From positions 1 through 13,924 of the forward strand of contig JBDUDK010000150.1 of the NCBI GenBank assembly GCA_040002995.1: a stretch of DNA of 13,924 bases, given 5' to 3'. The notes under the pieces were generated by a model. It saw nothing but the letters and a program-made list of their open reading frames with translations. It was not told the origin of the DNA and did not search any database. Origin of the DNA: JBDUDK01 sp040002995 (GTDB lineage Bacteria; Actinomycetota; Acidimicrobiia; Acidimicrobiales; Ilumatobacteraceae). Shown in pieces: positions 6,453-13,540 of the stretch. How positions within the stretch are numbered: the stretch's first letter is position 1; every line of letters starts with the position of its first letter. Position numbers and translations under genes: made by a program.

Positions 6453-6872
6453 GCGGCGGCGCCGGGGGTTGCGGCGGCCGAATCAGAAAGCTCAGAGGGA
6501 GGCGGCGGACTGCGTGGCAGTTGGCTGGCCACGATCACCCTTGACGGGTCCCCGTTCCCGCCGTTCCAGTCGGTGGCCGGCTTGCTAGCGGCAACGTCAT
6601 GACGACGATCAACTCCAACGGCGATCCCACCGGGGTGGGTTCGTGGAAGAGCACCGGGCACAATGGCTTCGCGTTTACGTTCTACGCGGCAGACATGGAC
6701 GAGAACGGCAAGCCAACCGGGGGGCTTCGACAAGATCCGGGGGGTCGGGACACGCGCCGGCAACCACATCAGCGGGACGTTCAAGGTCGACGGCGTTGAC
6801 GGCGCCGGCAACCCCACCTTCTCGGCCACCGGCACCTTGGAGGGCCAGCGCATCGTGGTTGAGCCGCTCTAA
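6453..6872 (+). pseudogene. Frameshifted secreted-type protein gene, two compensating shifts
   Basis: Three pieces join into one plausible protein. A first frame encodes GSWLATITLDGSPFPPFQSV (about 6514-6573, preceded by an Ala-rich stretch). A second frame from about 6580 includes ATG 6599 and reads GVGSWKSTGHNGFAFTFYA. After the G6 run at 6719-6724 the first frame resumes with FDKIRGVGTRAG and ends FSATGTLEGQRIVVEPL before TAA at 6872. Removing one G from the G6 run joins pieces two and three exactly. Without the first shift, frame one stops at TGA 6600. The joined product resembles small secreted actinobacterial beta-barrel-like proteins of the GSW...GTF...SGTF...GTRI type, function unknown. 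Alternatives are sequencing error, or a short real ORF starting at 6599. Confidence 0.55.
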
Positions 6873-6890
6873 CGTCGAGAGACGCGAAGC

Positions 6891-6917
6891 GGCCCCCGGC
6901 AAGGGGTGGCGGGGGCC
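6891..6917 (+). terminator. GC-rich hairpin after the frameshifted gene
   Basis: GGCCCCCG pairs with CGGGGGCC around an 11-nt loop, 18 nt after the TAA at 6872. There is no T-tract, as is common for actinobacterial terminators. Confidence 0.4.
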
Positions 6918-6977
6918 TGTCTCCGCTCGTGGCGTCCAAGAGAGAACGCTGCAACTCAAATGGGCGAACCGGCTAGT

Positions 6978-7445
6978 TCAGCCGCCTGCGACGAGCGACT
7001 CGCTCGCCTGACTGAGATCGAGTATCACGGCCGTGGACGGATCGGGAGCCGCAAGCGGCCGCGTCGCGGATTCGAGGAGCACGTAGCCACTCAAGAGCAA
7101 CACGGCACCTTCGACGAACAGGGACGCAAGTCCGAGTGACTCGAGCCAGTTGCCGACGTCGTCGCTGGCGGACGGCAACCCCGTTGTGCGGCTCAGGGAA
7201 TACGCAACGAGCGCCGCCGCGGAACAGCCAACGGCGAGCCACCAGCCTTCCTTGTGGCGGCGTCCGAGGAGCAGAGCGGCGCCGACGACTGAAGCCACGA
7301 TGAGCATGACGAAGAGCCAGAACTGATACTTCGTTTCGTGCCACTTCGACTGGATGTCCAAGAGGTGGATCAACGCGATGGCCGCGAGGCCGAGTGCACC
7401 GATCGCTCGCCGGGCGACATCTATCAAAGCACGATCGTGGTTCAT
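6978..7445 (-). CDS. Four-TM conserved membrane protein of unknown function
   Basis: 155 residues. Four hydrophobic segments lie at about 15-30, 42-60, 68-83 and 103-123. Between TM3 and TM4 is the motif SRTTGLPSASDDVGNW, and near TM1 is ALIHLLDIQSKWHET. I recall both motifs from small actinobacterial integral membrane proteins without assigned function. ATG 7445 is preceded by AGAGGGGCGG at suitable spacing, and an AT-rich promoter-like patch lies just upstream (7470-7512). The gene is intact although its surroundings look decayed, and it lies inside the proposed island. Confidence 0.75.
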   Translation of the reverse strand: MNHDRALIDVARRAIGALGLAAIALIHLLDIQSKWHETKYQFWLFVMLIVASVVGAALLLGRRHKEGWWLAVGCSAAALVAYSLSRTTGLPSASDDVGNWLESLGLASLFVEGAVLLLSGYVLLESATRPLAAPDPSTAVILDLSQASESLVAGG

Positions 7446-7469
7446 CTGTACCGCCCCTCTGAGCTGCCG

Positions 7470-7512
7470 TCTTTTAGTCCGATTTTATCTTTACTTAACC
7501 TGGACTTTAGAG
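7470..7512 (-). promoter_or_regulatory. AT-rich promoter-like patch with two AGTCC/GGACT half-sites
   Basis: This is a marked AT-rich island in GC-rich sequence, 25-67 nt upstream of the membrane protein ATG. On the minus strand it includes GATAAAATC as a possible -10. TTTTAGTCC and GGACTTTAG flank it as an inverted pair, resembling single half-sites of the palindrome at 2559. Assignment is tentative. Confidence 0.35.
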
Positions 7513-7670
7513 ATCGACCTCGGGTGCGGATAGAGGGGTGGCCCCCGTCGATCGTAAGGGCTCGGCAAATCCTCGAACGCCTGACGCGTAGCGGCCCGCG
7601 CTCAAGGGTTTCGAGGGTCTGGCTTCGCCCGCGGCGTCCCAAGGGGGCGCGAGTCGTCAGGGAAGCTATC

Positions 7671-8291
7671 TCAGCGCGAGCGGATCGCCGCCGGTGGCGC
7701 GTCGGCGACGACCAGAACGCCGAGAGGCCCTGCTCGGAGCCATTCGACCAACGGACGGAGTAGCCGTCTCGCGAATGGAGCGAGGCCCCACGCCACGGCG
7801 GAAGCCAGTACGAAGCCTCCAACCACGTCGCCCGGGTAGTGGGCGCCGACGTAGACGCGGCTGAAACCCAACACCAACGCCACCGTTGCCGCAGACCAGC
7901 CGACCCAAACCTGTCGCGTGTATCGCCCGGCGATTATCAGACCGACGGCGATCGCCGCCGCCGCTGTTGCGTGGTCGCTTGGAAACGAAAAGTCTCCCGT
8001 GCGCGCCACGAGCAGATGAGCGGAGGGCATTGCGACGTATGGTCGATCACGACTAACGGCGGTGCCGATGAGCTGAACCGCGACGAAACCGATAAGAGAC
8101 GCGACCGCGGCCCACACCACCGCGGACACGGCCGTGACTGCATCCTCTGCTCGACGCGCTTGCCACCACGCCAGCACGAGCAGAACGGCAAAGACGAGGA
8201 TCCCGTACTTGGCGACATCGGTCATTGCGCCGTGTGCCCAAGAGCTCCGATCGGCCAAACGATTCACCCAACGAAACAGCGCTGCATCCAT
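7671..8291 (-). CDS. PAP2-family phosphatase, possible undecaprenyl-diphosphatase (BcrC-like)
   Basis: 206 residues from ATG 8291, preceded by GGTGGG. A GTG three codons earlier (8300) is also open but has no ribosome site. The protein has about five membrane segments. PAP2 motifs are SRDRP (residues 80-84; the usual Lys of KX6RP is missing), FPSDHA (103-108, PSDH replacing PSGH, as in BcrC-type enzymes) and SRVYVGAHYPGD (144-155, with S144-R145, catalytic H151 and D155). The family removes phosphate from lipid phosphates or pyrophosphates at the outer face of the membrane. Recycling of undecaprenyl pyrophosphate for wall synthesis is the most likely role, but lipid specificity cannot be read from sequence. 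Confidence 0.85.
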   Translation of the reverse strand: MDAALFRWVNRLADRSSWAHGAMTDVAKYGILVFAVLLVLAWWQARRAEDAVTAVSAVVWAAVASLIGFVAVQLIGTAVSRDRPYVAMPSAHLLVARTGDFSFPSDHATAAAAIAVGLIIAGRYTRQVWVGWSAATVALVLGFSRVYVGAHYPGDVVGGFVLASAVAWGLAPFARRLLRPLVEWLRAGPLGVLVVADAPPAAIRSR

Positions 8292-8300
8292 CTGACCCAC

Positions 8301-8562
8301 CGTAGATGTCCGGGTCGTCGCGGTGACGACTTAGCCCGTGCCTGAACGCGAAGCGGCCGCCGAAGGCGGTCCGGGATTCTTACGACGGGGCTCCGGGTGA
8401 AGTTCCGCCGCCGATGGCGAACGTTAGGCCATCAGCACCCAAGGGATTTTCGATCCGGTTCTTCATTGCGTACAGCGCGTCTGAACCGGCGATCCTCAGC
8501 TACACGTACGTCATGCCGTCGTCCGCAGTGCGGCCCTCCGGGCCCAAGTCGCGCATCGCACA
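8301..8562. other. Non-coding stretch between PAP2 and CHRD-like genes
   Basis: No frame here looks like real coding sequence. The plus-strand reading opening at 8414 continues into the antisense of the CHRD-like gene. A short hairpin (CCGCC-GAA-GGCGG) occurs near 8361-8373, in the leader of the PAP2 gene. Otherwise I see nothing. Confidence 0.5.
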
Positions 8563-8596
8563 CGAGAACGCCGCCACCGATGTGGCGGCGTTCTCG
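8563..8596 (-). terminator. Strong 15-bp perfect hairpin, terminator of the CHRD-like gene
   Basis: CGAGAACGCCGCCAC (8563-8577) pairs perfectly with 8582-8596 around a four-base loop CGAT. It begins 21 nt past the stop of the CHRD-like gene. There is no T-tract, typical of high-GC actinobacterial intrinsic terminators. Confidence 0.75.
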
Positions 8597-8617
8597 CGTG
8601 CGGAGAGTGGCCTTGCG

Positions 8618-9304
8618 TTAGTCGTCGTTGTGCTCGCTGTCGCTGTCACCGCGGTCGTGTCCAGAGTCGTCGTTGTGCTGGAGGGCTGGATCGATGGTGC
8701 CGCAGTCAGCGGGAGCAGTCGCTTCTTGGGGCAGAGCGGGATCGAGTTCACTCGGGCCTGCGCCGAAGTCGTAGGCGCCGCTGTGGTTGAAGTCGACGCC
8801 GTGCTGAACGATCTGGAACGCGCCCAGATTGCTTGCCACATCGTGCGGAAGAGTGATTGTGCGCCTGTAGTGGATGTTGCCATTGGCGTCAGCAACCGGC
8901 ATCAGTTCGATCGTCAACCCCGCTGCTGCGGAGGTGTCACCATGGGTCGTAAGCGACGTGACAATCGGTCCGTAGAACGGCAGACCGTCAGCGGTGCTCA
9001 AGATCCCATCAGCACCAGCGGCCGAAGGGGGAGGACATTCGCTGTTGCCGATTCCATGGATGTGCTGCGCGTGCACCGAGTCCGGTAGCAGGCCGGTCGC
9101 GTCGATACGGATCCGAAGAACATCGCCTGTGAGGCGAAGCCTCGCGACCCCGTGCGCACCCGAGCTGTTGAGCGACTTCAGCCGAGCACGAAAGACGATG
9201 GACTCGGGGCCGGAATGTTGGGGTGAAGCAGTAGCCGTGGTCGCTGCTCCTGCAGTAAGTAGAGCCACGACACCGAACATCGCGAGTGATTTCTTGGGGG
9301 ACAA
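8618..9304 (-). CDS. Secreted CHRD-domain-like protein with acidic/His C-terminal tail
   Basis: 228 residues. The start is TTG 9304, supported by an unusually good AAAGGAGT seven bases upstream. Residues 1-27 form a signal peptide. The mature part shows features of CHRD-like secreted domains: LKSLNSSGAHGVARLRL, a beta-rich stretch with GLLPDSVHAQHIHG, then CPPPSAAGADGILSTADG and YGPIVTSLTTHGDTS. Two cysteines (in SECPP and ADCGT) could form a disulphide. The last 20 or so residues are Asp, His and Ser, with HNDD twice, suggesting metal or cation binding. The protein is exported, role unknown. It ends with a strong hairpin terminator and sits inside the proposed island. Confidence 0.8.
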   Translation of the reverse strand: MSPKKSLAMFGVVALLTAGAATTATASPQHSGPESIVFRARLKSLNSSGAHGVARLRLTGDVLRIRIDATGLLPDSVHAQHIHGIGNSECPPPSAAGADGILSTADGLPFYGPIVTSLTTHGDTSAAAGLTIELMPVADANGNIHYRRTITLPHDVASNLGAFQIVQHGVDFNHSGAYDFGAGPSELDPALPQEATAPADCGTIDPALQHNDDSGHDRGDSDSEHNDD

Positions 9305-9355
9305 CGTGATACTCCTTTAGTTGGTTGTCTCGAGCCCATTCCCCGGCCTTGTCGC

Positions 9356-9391
9356 GCTAACCCGGTTGATCACAAAACCTCCGGGCTTAGC
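9356..9391 (-). promoter_or_regulatory. Leader hairpin upstream of the CHRD-like gene
   Basis: GCTAACCCGG (9356-9365) pairs with CCGGGCTTAGC (9381-9391) with a single bulged base around a 15-nt loop. It lies 52 nt upstream of the TTG start. It could be a 5'-UTR structure, an operator, or a terminator for transcripts entering from the right. I could not match it to a known riboswitch. Confidence 0.35.
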
Positions 9392-9664
9392 TCACGCTTA
9401 CCTTGCGTACCCTCGGTCGGGAGACGGACAGTGGGATTTGCAATCGGTGAGGTGAGATCGGCCCATGTCAAAATCCAAATGACCAGGCTTAAAACGCGCC
9501 ACCATCTGATGCGACCGCGGGCTGCGCTGTGGAGCGACGTCAGCGCCAGCCGGGCGCTCTGGGAAGCGTCGTTGACGTCTGTCCTCGTGGCTGACCAATG
9601 CCGACGAAGCGGTCTAGGCCGTCGACGTCACGCTTCGGAAGTGTCGTGAACGGGCGACCCTCCA
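9392..9664. other. Non-coding stretch, no assignable feature
   Basis: Short open frames exist on both strands but none has a ribosome site or a recognisable protein pattern. The stretch lies inside the proposed island between the CHRD-like gene and the histidine-kinase fragment and is probably degenerate sequence. Confidence 0.45.
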
Positions 9665-9724
9665 GACCCGTGGACGTTTGGGAGCACGAAACGCCACCCC
9701 TCCCGGGACTGCAACGCACACCGT

Positions 9725-9862
9725 TGGGACTTCGATCTTGATTTGGGCGTCGTGGACGTTGTGCGAGAGGTCGCGGAGAAGTACGTTGCTGAGGCGGCAG
9801 ATTGCCGCTTCCAAGTGCGGTGCCCCTGGAACCCGGTGGCGCGTTGGGATCAACGCCGTTGA
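9725..9862 (+). pseudogene. Probable histidine-kinase fragment (HisKA/HATPase junction)
   Basis: The plus-strand frame ending at TGA 9860-9862 reads VDVVREVAEKYVAEAADCRF followed by QVRCPWNPVARWDQRR. This resembles the segment between the HisKA helices and the N-box of sensor kinases (pattern VDLAELVREVVERY...AGC.LEV....PVVGRWDR.RLEQV). The N-box itself and everything before and after are missing. The fragment ends 15 nt before the STAS gene, so it may be what is left of a kinase gene once paired with it. The match is by pattern memory. Confidence 0.45.
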
Positions 9863-9877
9863 GACCGAAGGCGCACC

Positions 9878-10288
9878 GTGTCCACAGATTTCGAAGCGTC
9901 CCGTACCCGGCGCCGCTGGTCGTCACCCATGCTGCGCATGTCACGCGAGGGGGATCGCGTCGTGGTGTGGCTCCACGGCGACCAGGACGTGGGCAACGCG
10001 AACATCCTGCGAGACATTCTCGCGACTGAGCTCATCGCTAGCGAGGCCGATGTCGTCGTTGACCTCGGTGAGGTGACCTTTATTGGCTCCGCGACGATCG
10101 GCGCGTTCGTTTCGGCCCGGACCGCCATGCGGAAACAAGGCCGTGAGTTGACACTCCGCGCCCCAAATCGACGCACGCGTCGGCTGCTCGACATTTTGGG
10201 GCTCAGCGACATTCTGGGACCCGACGACGCCACCGAGCTCTCCGGAGCCGCGGATGCCGTTTCGAACCCGACCCGACCAGTGCGATAG
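9878..10288 (+). CDS. STAS-domain protein, anti-sigma-factor antagonist-like
   Basis: 136 residues from GTG 9878; in-frame ATGs at 9929 and 9938 would also keep the domain. The STAS fold is clear: DRVVVWLHGDQDVGNANILR (residues 26-45), then VVDLGEVTFIGSATIGAFVS (60-79), then GRELTLRAPNRRTRRLLDIL and a final helix. Ser71 in FIGSATIG occupies the phospho-acceptor position of SpoIIAA/RsbV-type antagonists (usual FIDSSGL). The domain normally binds an anti-sigma kinase in partner switching. No anti-sigma factor or sigma gene is nearby. Immediately upstream is a probable kinase fragment, so this gene may be an orphan. Confidence 0.8.
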   Translation: MSTDFEASRTRRRWSSPMLRMSREGDRVVVWLHGDQDVGNANILRDILATELIASEADVVVDLGEVTFIGSATIGAFVSARTAMRKQGRELTLRAPNRRTRRLLDILGLSDILGPDDATELSGAADAVSNPTRPVR

Positions 10289-10497
10289 CCAAAGCGTCAA
10301 GAGGCGCGCACAGCGGCTCTACTTGCTTCACGACCGCTCGGGCAGCACGAACAAGGTCAAAGCCGCAAACACTGCGGACATGGCGTCATCGGAGGTGGCT
10401 CCTTTCCGAAAGGATCACTTCCGGCACAACGCTCCGACAGGCAGTATCTCGAGCGGCGCCGTTGCGATTGAGCACAGCGTTCACCGTTTTCTGGCTA
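10289..10497. other. Non-coding right end of the island
   Basis: No credible gene. One palindrome with a single-base centre, TCCTTTCCGAAAGGA (10400-10414), could be a small operator or stem. Nothing else is recognisable. Confidence 0.4.
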
Positions 10498-10543
10498 CTA
10501 AGCACCGGGTCGCACGTTCGAGTCGCGCCTGGGGCGCTTCGTG
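10498..10543 (+). repeat. attR-like direct repeat: orphan 3' half of tRNA-Arg
   Basis: This copy matches tRNA-Arg 6139-6184 at 42 of 46 positions, 4359 bp downstream, in direct orientation. The sequence before it is not tRNA, so no complete tRNA exists here. One mismatch breaks a T-stem pair (GCACG opposite CGCGC), so this copy is not under tRNA selection. Confidence 0.75.
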
Positions 10544-10610
10544 ATGTCCCGAGACGTTGGAGACCTCCCCTCACCACGAACGTTTCGAGACTTGAGGGCC
10601 TCGCAGGGTA

Positions 10611-10649
10611 CGAAACCTCGAATCGTCGCGAGCCGCGCCAGAGGTTTCG
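10611..10649. promoter_or_regulatory. Inverted repeat CGAAACCTC-N21-GAGGTTTCG upstream of the monooxygenase
   Basis: A perfect 9-bp inverted repeat with a 21-nt spacer ends 60 nt before the monooxygenase ATG. It may be an operator for the monooxygenase or a stem ending transcription from the island. The gene's regulator is not visible. Confidence 0.4.
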
Positions 10650-10709
10650 GGGCCGATCGGAGGCCGGGCCACGTACGATCGTGTTCGGCTCGGCGAACGG
10701 GAGCATCAC

Positions 10710-12341
10710 ATGGTTGAACGACAGGTCTCAGCGGACCCCGACTACGAGGTGATCATCATCGGCGCCGGCGTGTGCGGGATCTACCAGCTGTATCGGCTGG
10801 TCGAGTTGGGCGTGAGCACGACGGTGCTCGAGGCCGGGGCCGATCTCGGTGGCACGTGGTTCTGGAACCGCTACCCCGGCGCTCGCTTCGATTCCGAGAG
10901 CATCACCTACGGCTACTCCTTCTCACCGGAGCTGCTGCAGGAGTGGGACTGGAAGGAGCGGTTCTCCGGCCAGCCCGAGAACCTCCGGTATCTGAACTTC
11001 GTCGCCGAAAAGTTCGACCTCCGCCGGCACATGCAGTTCGGATGCGGTATCGAGTCCGCCCACTTCGACGACGACCTAATCCTGTGGCGGCTGCACCTCG
11101 ACGACGGCCGCGAGTTGACGTGCCGGTTCTTGATTCCGGCGATCGGCTTGCTCTCGGCGCCGACGCTTCCGCGGATTGAGGGCCTCGACAGTTTCGAGGG
11201 CTTGTCGTTCCACACCTACTACTGGCCCCAAGAGCCGGTGGACATGACCGGCAAGCGGGTGGCGGTCATTGGCACCGGTGCCACCGGCGTGCAGGTCATC
11301 GGCGAGATCGCCGACAAAGTGGGTGAACTCACCGTCTTCCAGCGCCGGCCGAACTGGTGCGCACCGCTCCATAACGCGGAGATCTCCGCCGAGGAGATGG
11401 CCGACATCAAGACCCGCTACGACGACATCTTCGCCACGTGCGCGCGCACGCCCGGGGGGTTCCTCCACGAGCCCGACCGGCGTCCGTTCTTCGAGGTATC
11501 GCGTGAGGAGCGCGTGGAGAAATGGGAGAAGCTGTACGGCGAGCCCGGCTTTGGGATCTGGCTGGCCAACTTCCGCGACATCTTCATGGACGAGGAAGCC
11601 AACGCGGAGTTCTCCGAGTTCATCGCCGACAAGATTCGGTCACGCGTGCACGATCCTGTCGTGGCGGAGAAGCTGATCCCCAAGGACCACGGCTTCGGAG
11701 TGCAGCGGGTCCCGCTCGAGACGCGTTACTACGAGGCGTACAACCGCGACAACGTGCACCTCGTAGATCTTTCGGAGACGCCCATCGAGCGCATCACGCG
11801 GCACGGGATTCGCACGACGGCGCGCGACTACGACTTCGACATCATCGTGTACGCCACCGGCTTCGACGCCGTCACCGGCTCCTACGACCGCATCGACATC
11901 CGCGGCGTCGGGGGTCAGACGCTGCGCGACAAGTGGGCCGACGGCCCGACTACGTATTTCGGCATGCAGGTGGCCGGCTTCCCCAACATGCTCATGCCCA
12001 CCGGCCCGCAGAGCGGTTCCGCGTCGACGAACTTCCCGCGCGGCATCGAACTCGGGGTGGACTGGGTCACCGGGCTGCTCGAGTACATGTGGAAGAACGG
12101 TTACACGCGCGAAGGGGCTACACCGCAGGCCGAAGCGGAGTGGGGCTCTCACGTGGCGAGGCTGTACGGCATCATGCTCCTACGCAAGGCGCAGGGTTGG
12201 TTCACCGGCTACAACTCCAACGTCGAGGGTCACGAGAAAGGCACGATCCGCTACCTCGTCTACAACGGTGGCACGCCCAAGTTCCGCGCCAAGATCACGG
12301 AGTCCGCCGACCAGGGCTACCAAGGCATCGAGTTCAGCTAG
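10710..12341 (+). CDS. Type I Baeyer-Villiger monooxygenase (FAD/NADPH)
   Basis: 543 residues. The enzyme uses FAD, NADPH and O2 to convert a ketone to an ester or lactone, or to oxidise a sulphide. ATG 10710 follows GGGAG at good spacing. Residues in order: FAD Rossmann motif GAGVCG (18-23), GGTWFWNRYPGARFDSES (47-64), the type I BVMO fingerprint F162-x-G-xxx-H168-xxx-W172-P173, NADPH Rossmann GTGATG (188-193), and ATGFD in the C-terminal third. The active-site Arg of the cyclohexanone/phenylacetone monooxygenase group appears conserved in VQRVPLETRYYEAYNRDNV, although the usual preceding Lys is Gln. It is the full length of the family. It stands alone, without a visible alcohol dehydrogenase or esterase, so the substrate is unknown. 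Its stop overlaps the stop of the convergent WD40 gene. Confidence 0.93.
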   Translation: MVERQVSADPDYEVIIIGAGVCGIYQLYRLVELGVSTTVLEAGADLGGTWFWNRYPGARFDSESITYGYSFSPELLQEWDWKERFSGQPENLRYLNFVAEKFDLRRHMQFGCGIESAHFDDDLILWRLHLDDGRELTCRFLIPAIGLLSAPTLPRIEGLDSFEGLSFHTYYWPQEPVDMTGKRVAVIGTGATGVQVIGEIADKVGELTVFQRRPNWCAPLHNAEISAEEMADIKTRYDDIFATCARTPGGFLHEPDRRPFFEVSREERVEKWEKLYGEPGFGIWLANFRDIFMDEEANAEFSEFIADKIRSRVHDPVVAEKLIPKDHGFGVQRVPLETRYYEAYNRDNVHLVDLSETPIERITRHGIRTTARDYDFDIIVYATGFDAVTGSYDRIDIRGVGGQTLRDKWADGPTTYFGMQVAGFPNMLMPTGPQSGSASTNFPRGIELGVDWVTGLLEYMWKNGYTREGATPQAEAEWGSHVARLYGIMLLRKAQGWFTGYNSNVEGHEKGTIRYLVYNGGTPKFRAKITESADQGYQGIEFS

Positions 12342-13540
12342 TCGCGCCGAATACTTGTGCAGAGGCTCGGTTCGGAGGGTAGGTAGCGCTCGATTTCTCC
12401 CAATGTGAGGTACGGCGTCGCGAGCGCGCAGGCCATGGTGTTGTCAAGTACGTCCCAGAGCCACACGGTGCCCTCAGCGCCGGCGGACGCCAACACGTTT
12501 CCCGCCGGGTTGAACGCGACCGTCAGCATCGGACCGGTGTGTCCCGCGAGAGGATTCCCGACCGGGTTGCCAGCGCTCGGATCCCAGAGCCGCACCGTAC
12601 CGTCGTCGCGGGCGGACGCCAGCAGCTTTCCGTCGGGGCTGAACGTCAGCGCGTTGACAGCGCCGGTGTGGCCGGTCAACGGTGAACGCACTGCGTTGCC
12701 CGTGTTCGGATCCCAAAGGCGAATGGTTCCGTCGGTGCCGCCGGACGCGAGCACCTTTCCGTCGGGGCTAAAGGCCACCTTCTTGACTGGGCCCGTGTGG
12801 CCGGTCAATGGTGGACGCACCGCGTTGCCCGTCGTCGGATCCCAAAGCCGAACCGTCACATCGTCGCTGGCCGACGCCAATAACTTCCCGTCGGGGCTGA
12901 AGACCACTGCGTTGACGTTTCCGGTATGGCCGGTGAGTGGCGCGCCAATCGGCTCGCCCGTCGACGCATCGAGTACCCACACGGTCTTGTCGACGCGAGC
13001 GAGCGCGACTCGGTGGACATCGGGATCAAACGCTGCCCCAAGCAGCGTGCTGATGTGGCTGACAGATGGATTCCCCACTTTCTTTCCGTTGACCGGATCC
13101 CACCATTGAAGAACCATGTCGGTTTCCACCGAGGCCAAGCGTTTCCCGTCGGGATTGAATGCCAGTGCGAGCACGCCGGCCACGCGGTCGGTGTTGGCGT
13201 TGCGTACGAGACTTCCTGTGGCCGCATCCCACAGTCTCATCGTTCGATCGAAACTGCCGGAGGCGATCAGTGTGCCATCGGGGCTGAACTGCACCTGTGC
13301 GACCTTGGCGGTATGACCGGTCAAGGCGCGGTTAGCCCCGACAGTGTCGGTTCGGCGGAAGAAGTACTCCCGGAGGGACTGGCTGTTAACCGCGGTGCGT
13401 GGTCCATTACGTAGAATTTCCGAGGTCAAGAGATTCGCCCCCCCCTGGGCGCTCACCCCGATTCGCGCCGATGGTTCATCGAGCAAAACGGGCAGCGTGC
13501 TACGGGAAATGCCAGTCGCGCACGGGGACTTCGACGCCAA
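12338..13540 (-). CDS. Seven-bladed WD40 protein, likely C-terminal part of an nSTAND-type protein (5' end uncertain)
   Basis: 400 residues if TTG 13540 is the start; GTG 13456 is an alternative and neither has a convincing ribosome site. Residues about 72-367 make seven WD40 blades, enough for a closed propeller. Blades 1 and 4-7 show (L/A)xGHT...FSPDG...(R/W)LWD, while blades 2 and 3 are degenerate. The tail ACALATPYLTLGEIERYLPS resembles the conserved C-terminal tail of actinobacterial nSTAND/AfsR-like WD40 proteins (ACxLAGRNLTxxEWxRYLP). Residues 18-45 also recall the pre-propeller linker of those proteins. The NTPase and effector domains are missing, so this is probably a 5'-truncated gene or a surviving propeller. 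A run of eight G on the coding strand (complement of 13438-13445) is a frameshift suspect. Confidence 0.7.
   Translation of the reverse strand: MASKSPCATGISRSTLPVLLDEPSARIGVSAQGGANLLTSEILRNGPRTAVNSQSLREYFFRRTDTVGANRALTGHTAKVAQVQFSPDGTLIASGSFDRTMRLWDAATGSLVRNANTDRVAGVLALAFNPDGKRLASVETDMVLQWWDPVNGKKVGNPSVSHISTLLGAAFDPDVHRVALARVDKTVWVLDASTGEPIGAPLTGHTGNVNAVVFSPDGKLLASASDDVTVRLWDPTTGNAVRPPLTGHTGPVKKVAFSPDGKVLASGGTDGTIRLWDPNTGNAVRSPLTGHTGAVNALTFSPDGKLLASARDDGTVRLWDPSAGNPVGNPLAGHTGPMLTVAFNPAGNVLASAGAEGTVWLWDVLDNTMACALATPYLTLGEIERYLPSEPSLCTSIRRD
12422..12937 (-). repeat. Four tandem 129-bp WD40 blade repeats
   Basis: Blades starting at 12937, 12808, 12679 and 12550 are each exactly 43 codons (129 bp). 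They share long near-identical DNA runs around GGCCACACC-type, GTCGGGG and TCCCA words. Blades 1-3 are more diverged. This indicates recent in-frame duplication of the last four blades. Confidence 0.8.

Noticed and set aside
6182..6544. Plus-strand open frame of 120 codons after tRNA-Arg
   Set aside because: It is antisense to the integrase fragment, has no ribosome site and no family-like pattern.
6029..6853. Minus-strand open frame of 274 codons as one gene
   Set aside because: Only about 53 residues look like protein (integrase). The rest is antisense to tRNA-Arg and to the frameshifted gene.
8414..9088. Plus-strand open frame of 224 codons
   Set aside because: It mostly mirrors the CHRD-like gene, whose minus frame has signal peptide, strong Shine-Dalgarno and terminator.
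9356..9420. Possible c-di-GMP (GEMM) riboswitch, suggested by GGGTACGCAAGG on the minus strand
   Set aside because: Only a short core word is similar. The expected tetraloop-receptor arrangement and second helix are not present, so I keep only the hairpin.
10386..10709. Minus-strand open frame of 107 codons next to the attR-like repeat
   Set aside because: Its protein-like part is the antisense of the tRNA-Arg fragment, a common false gene at tRNA sequences.
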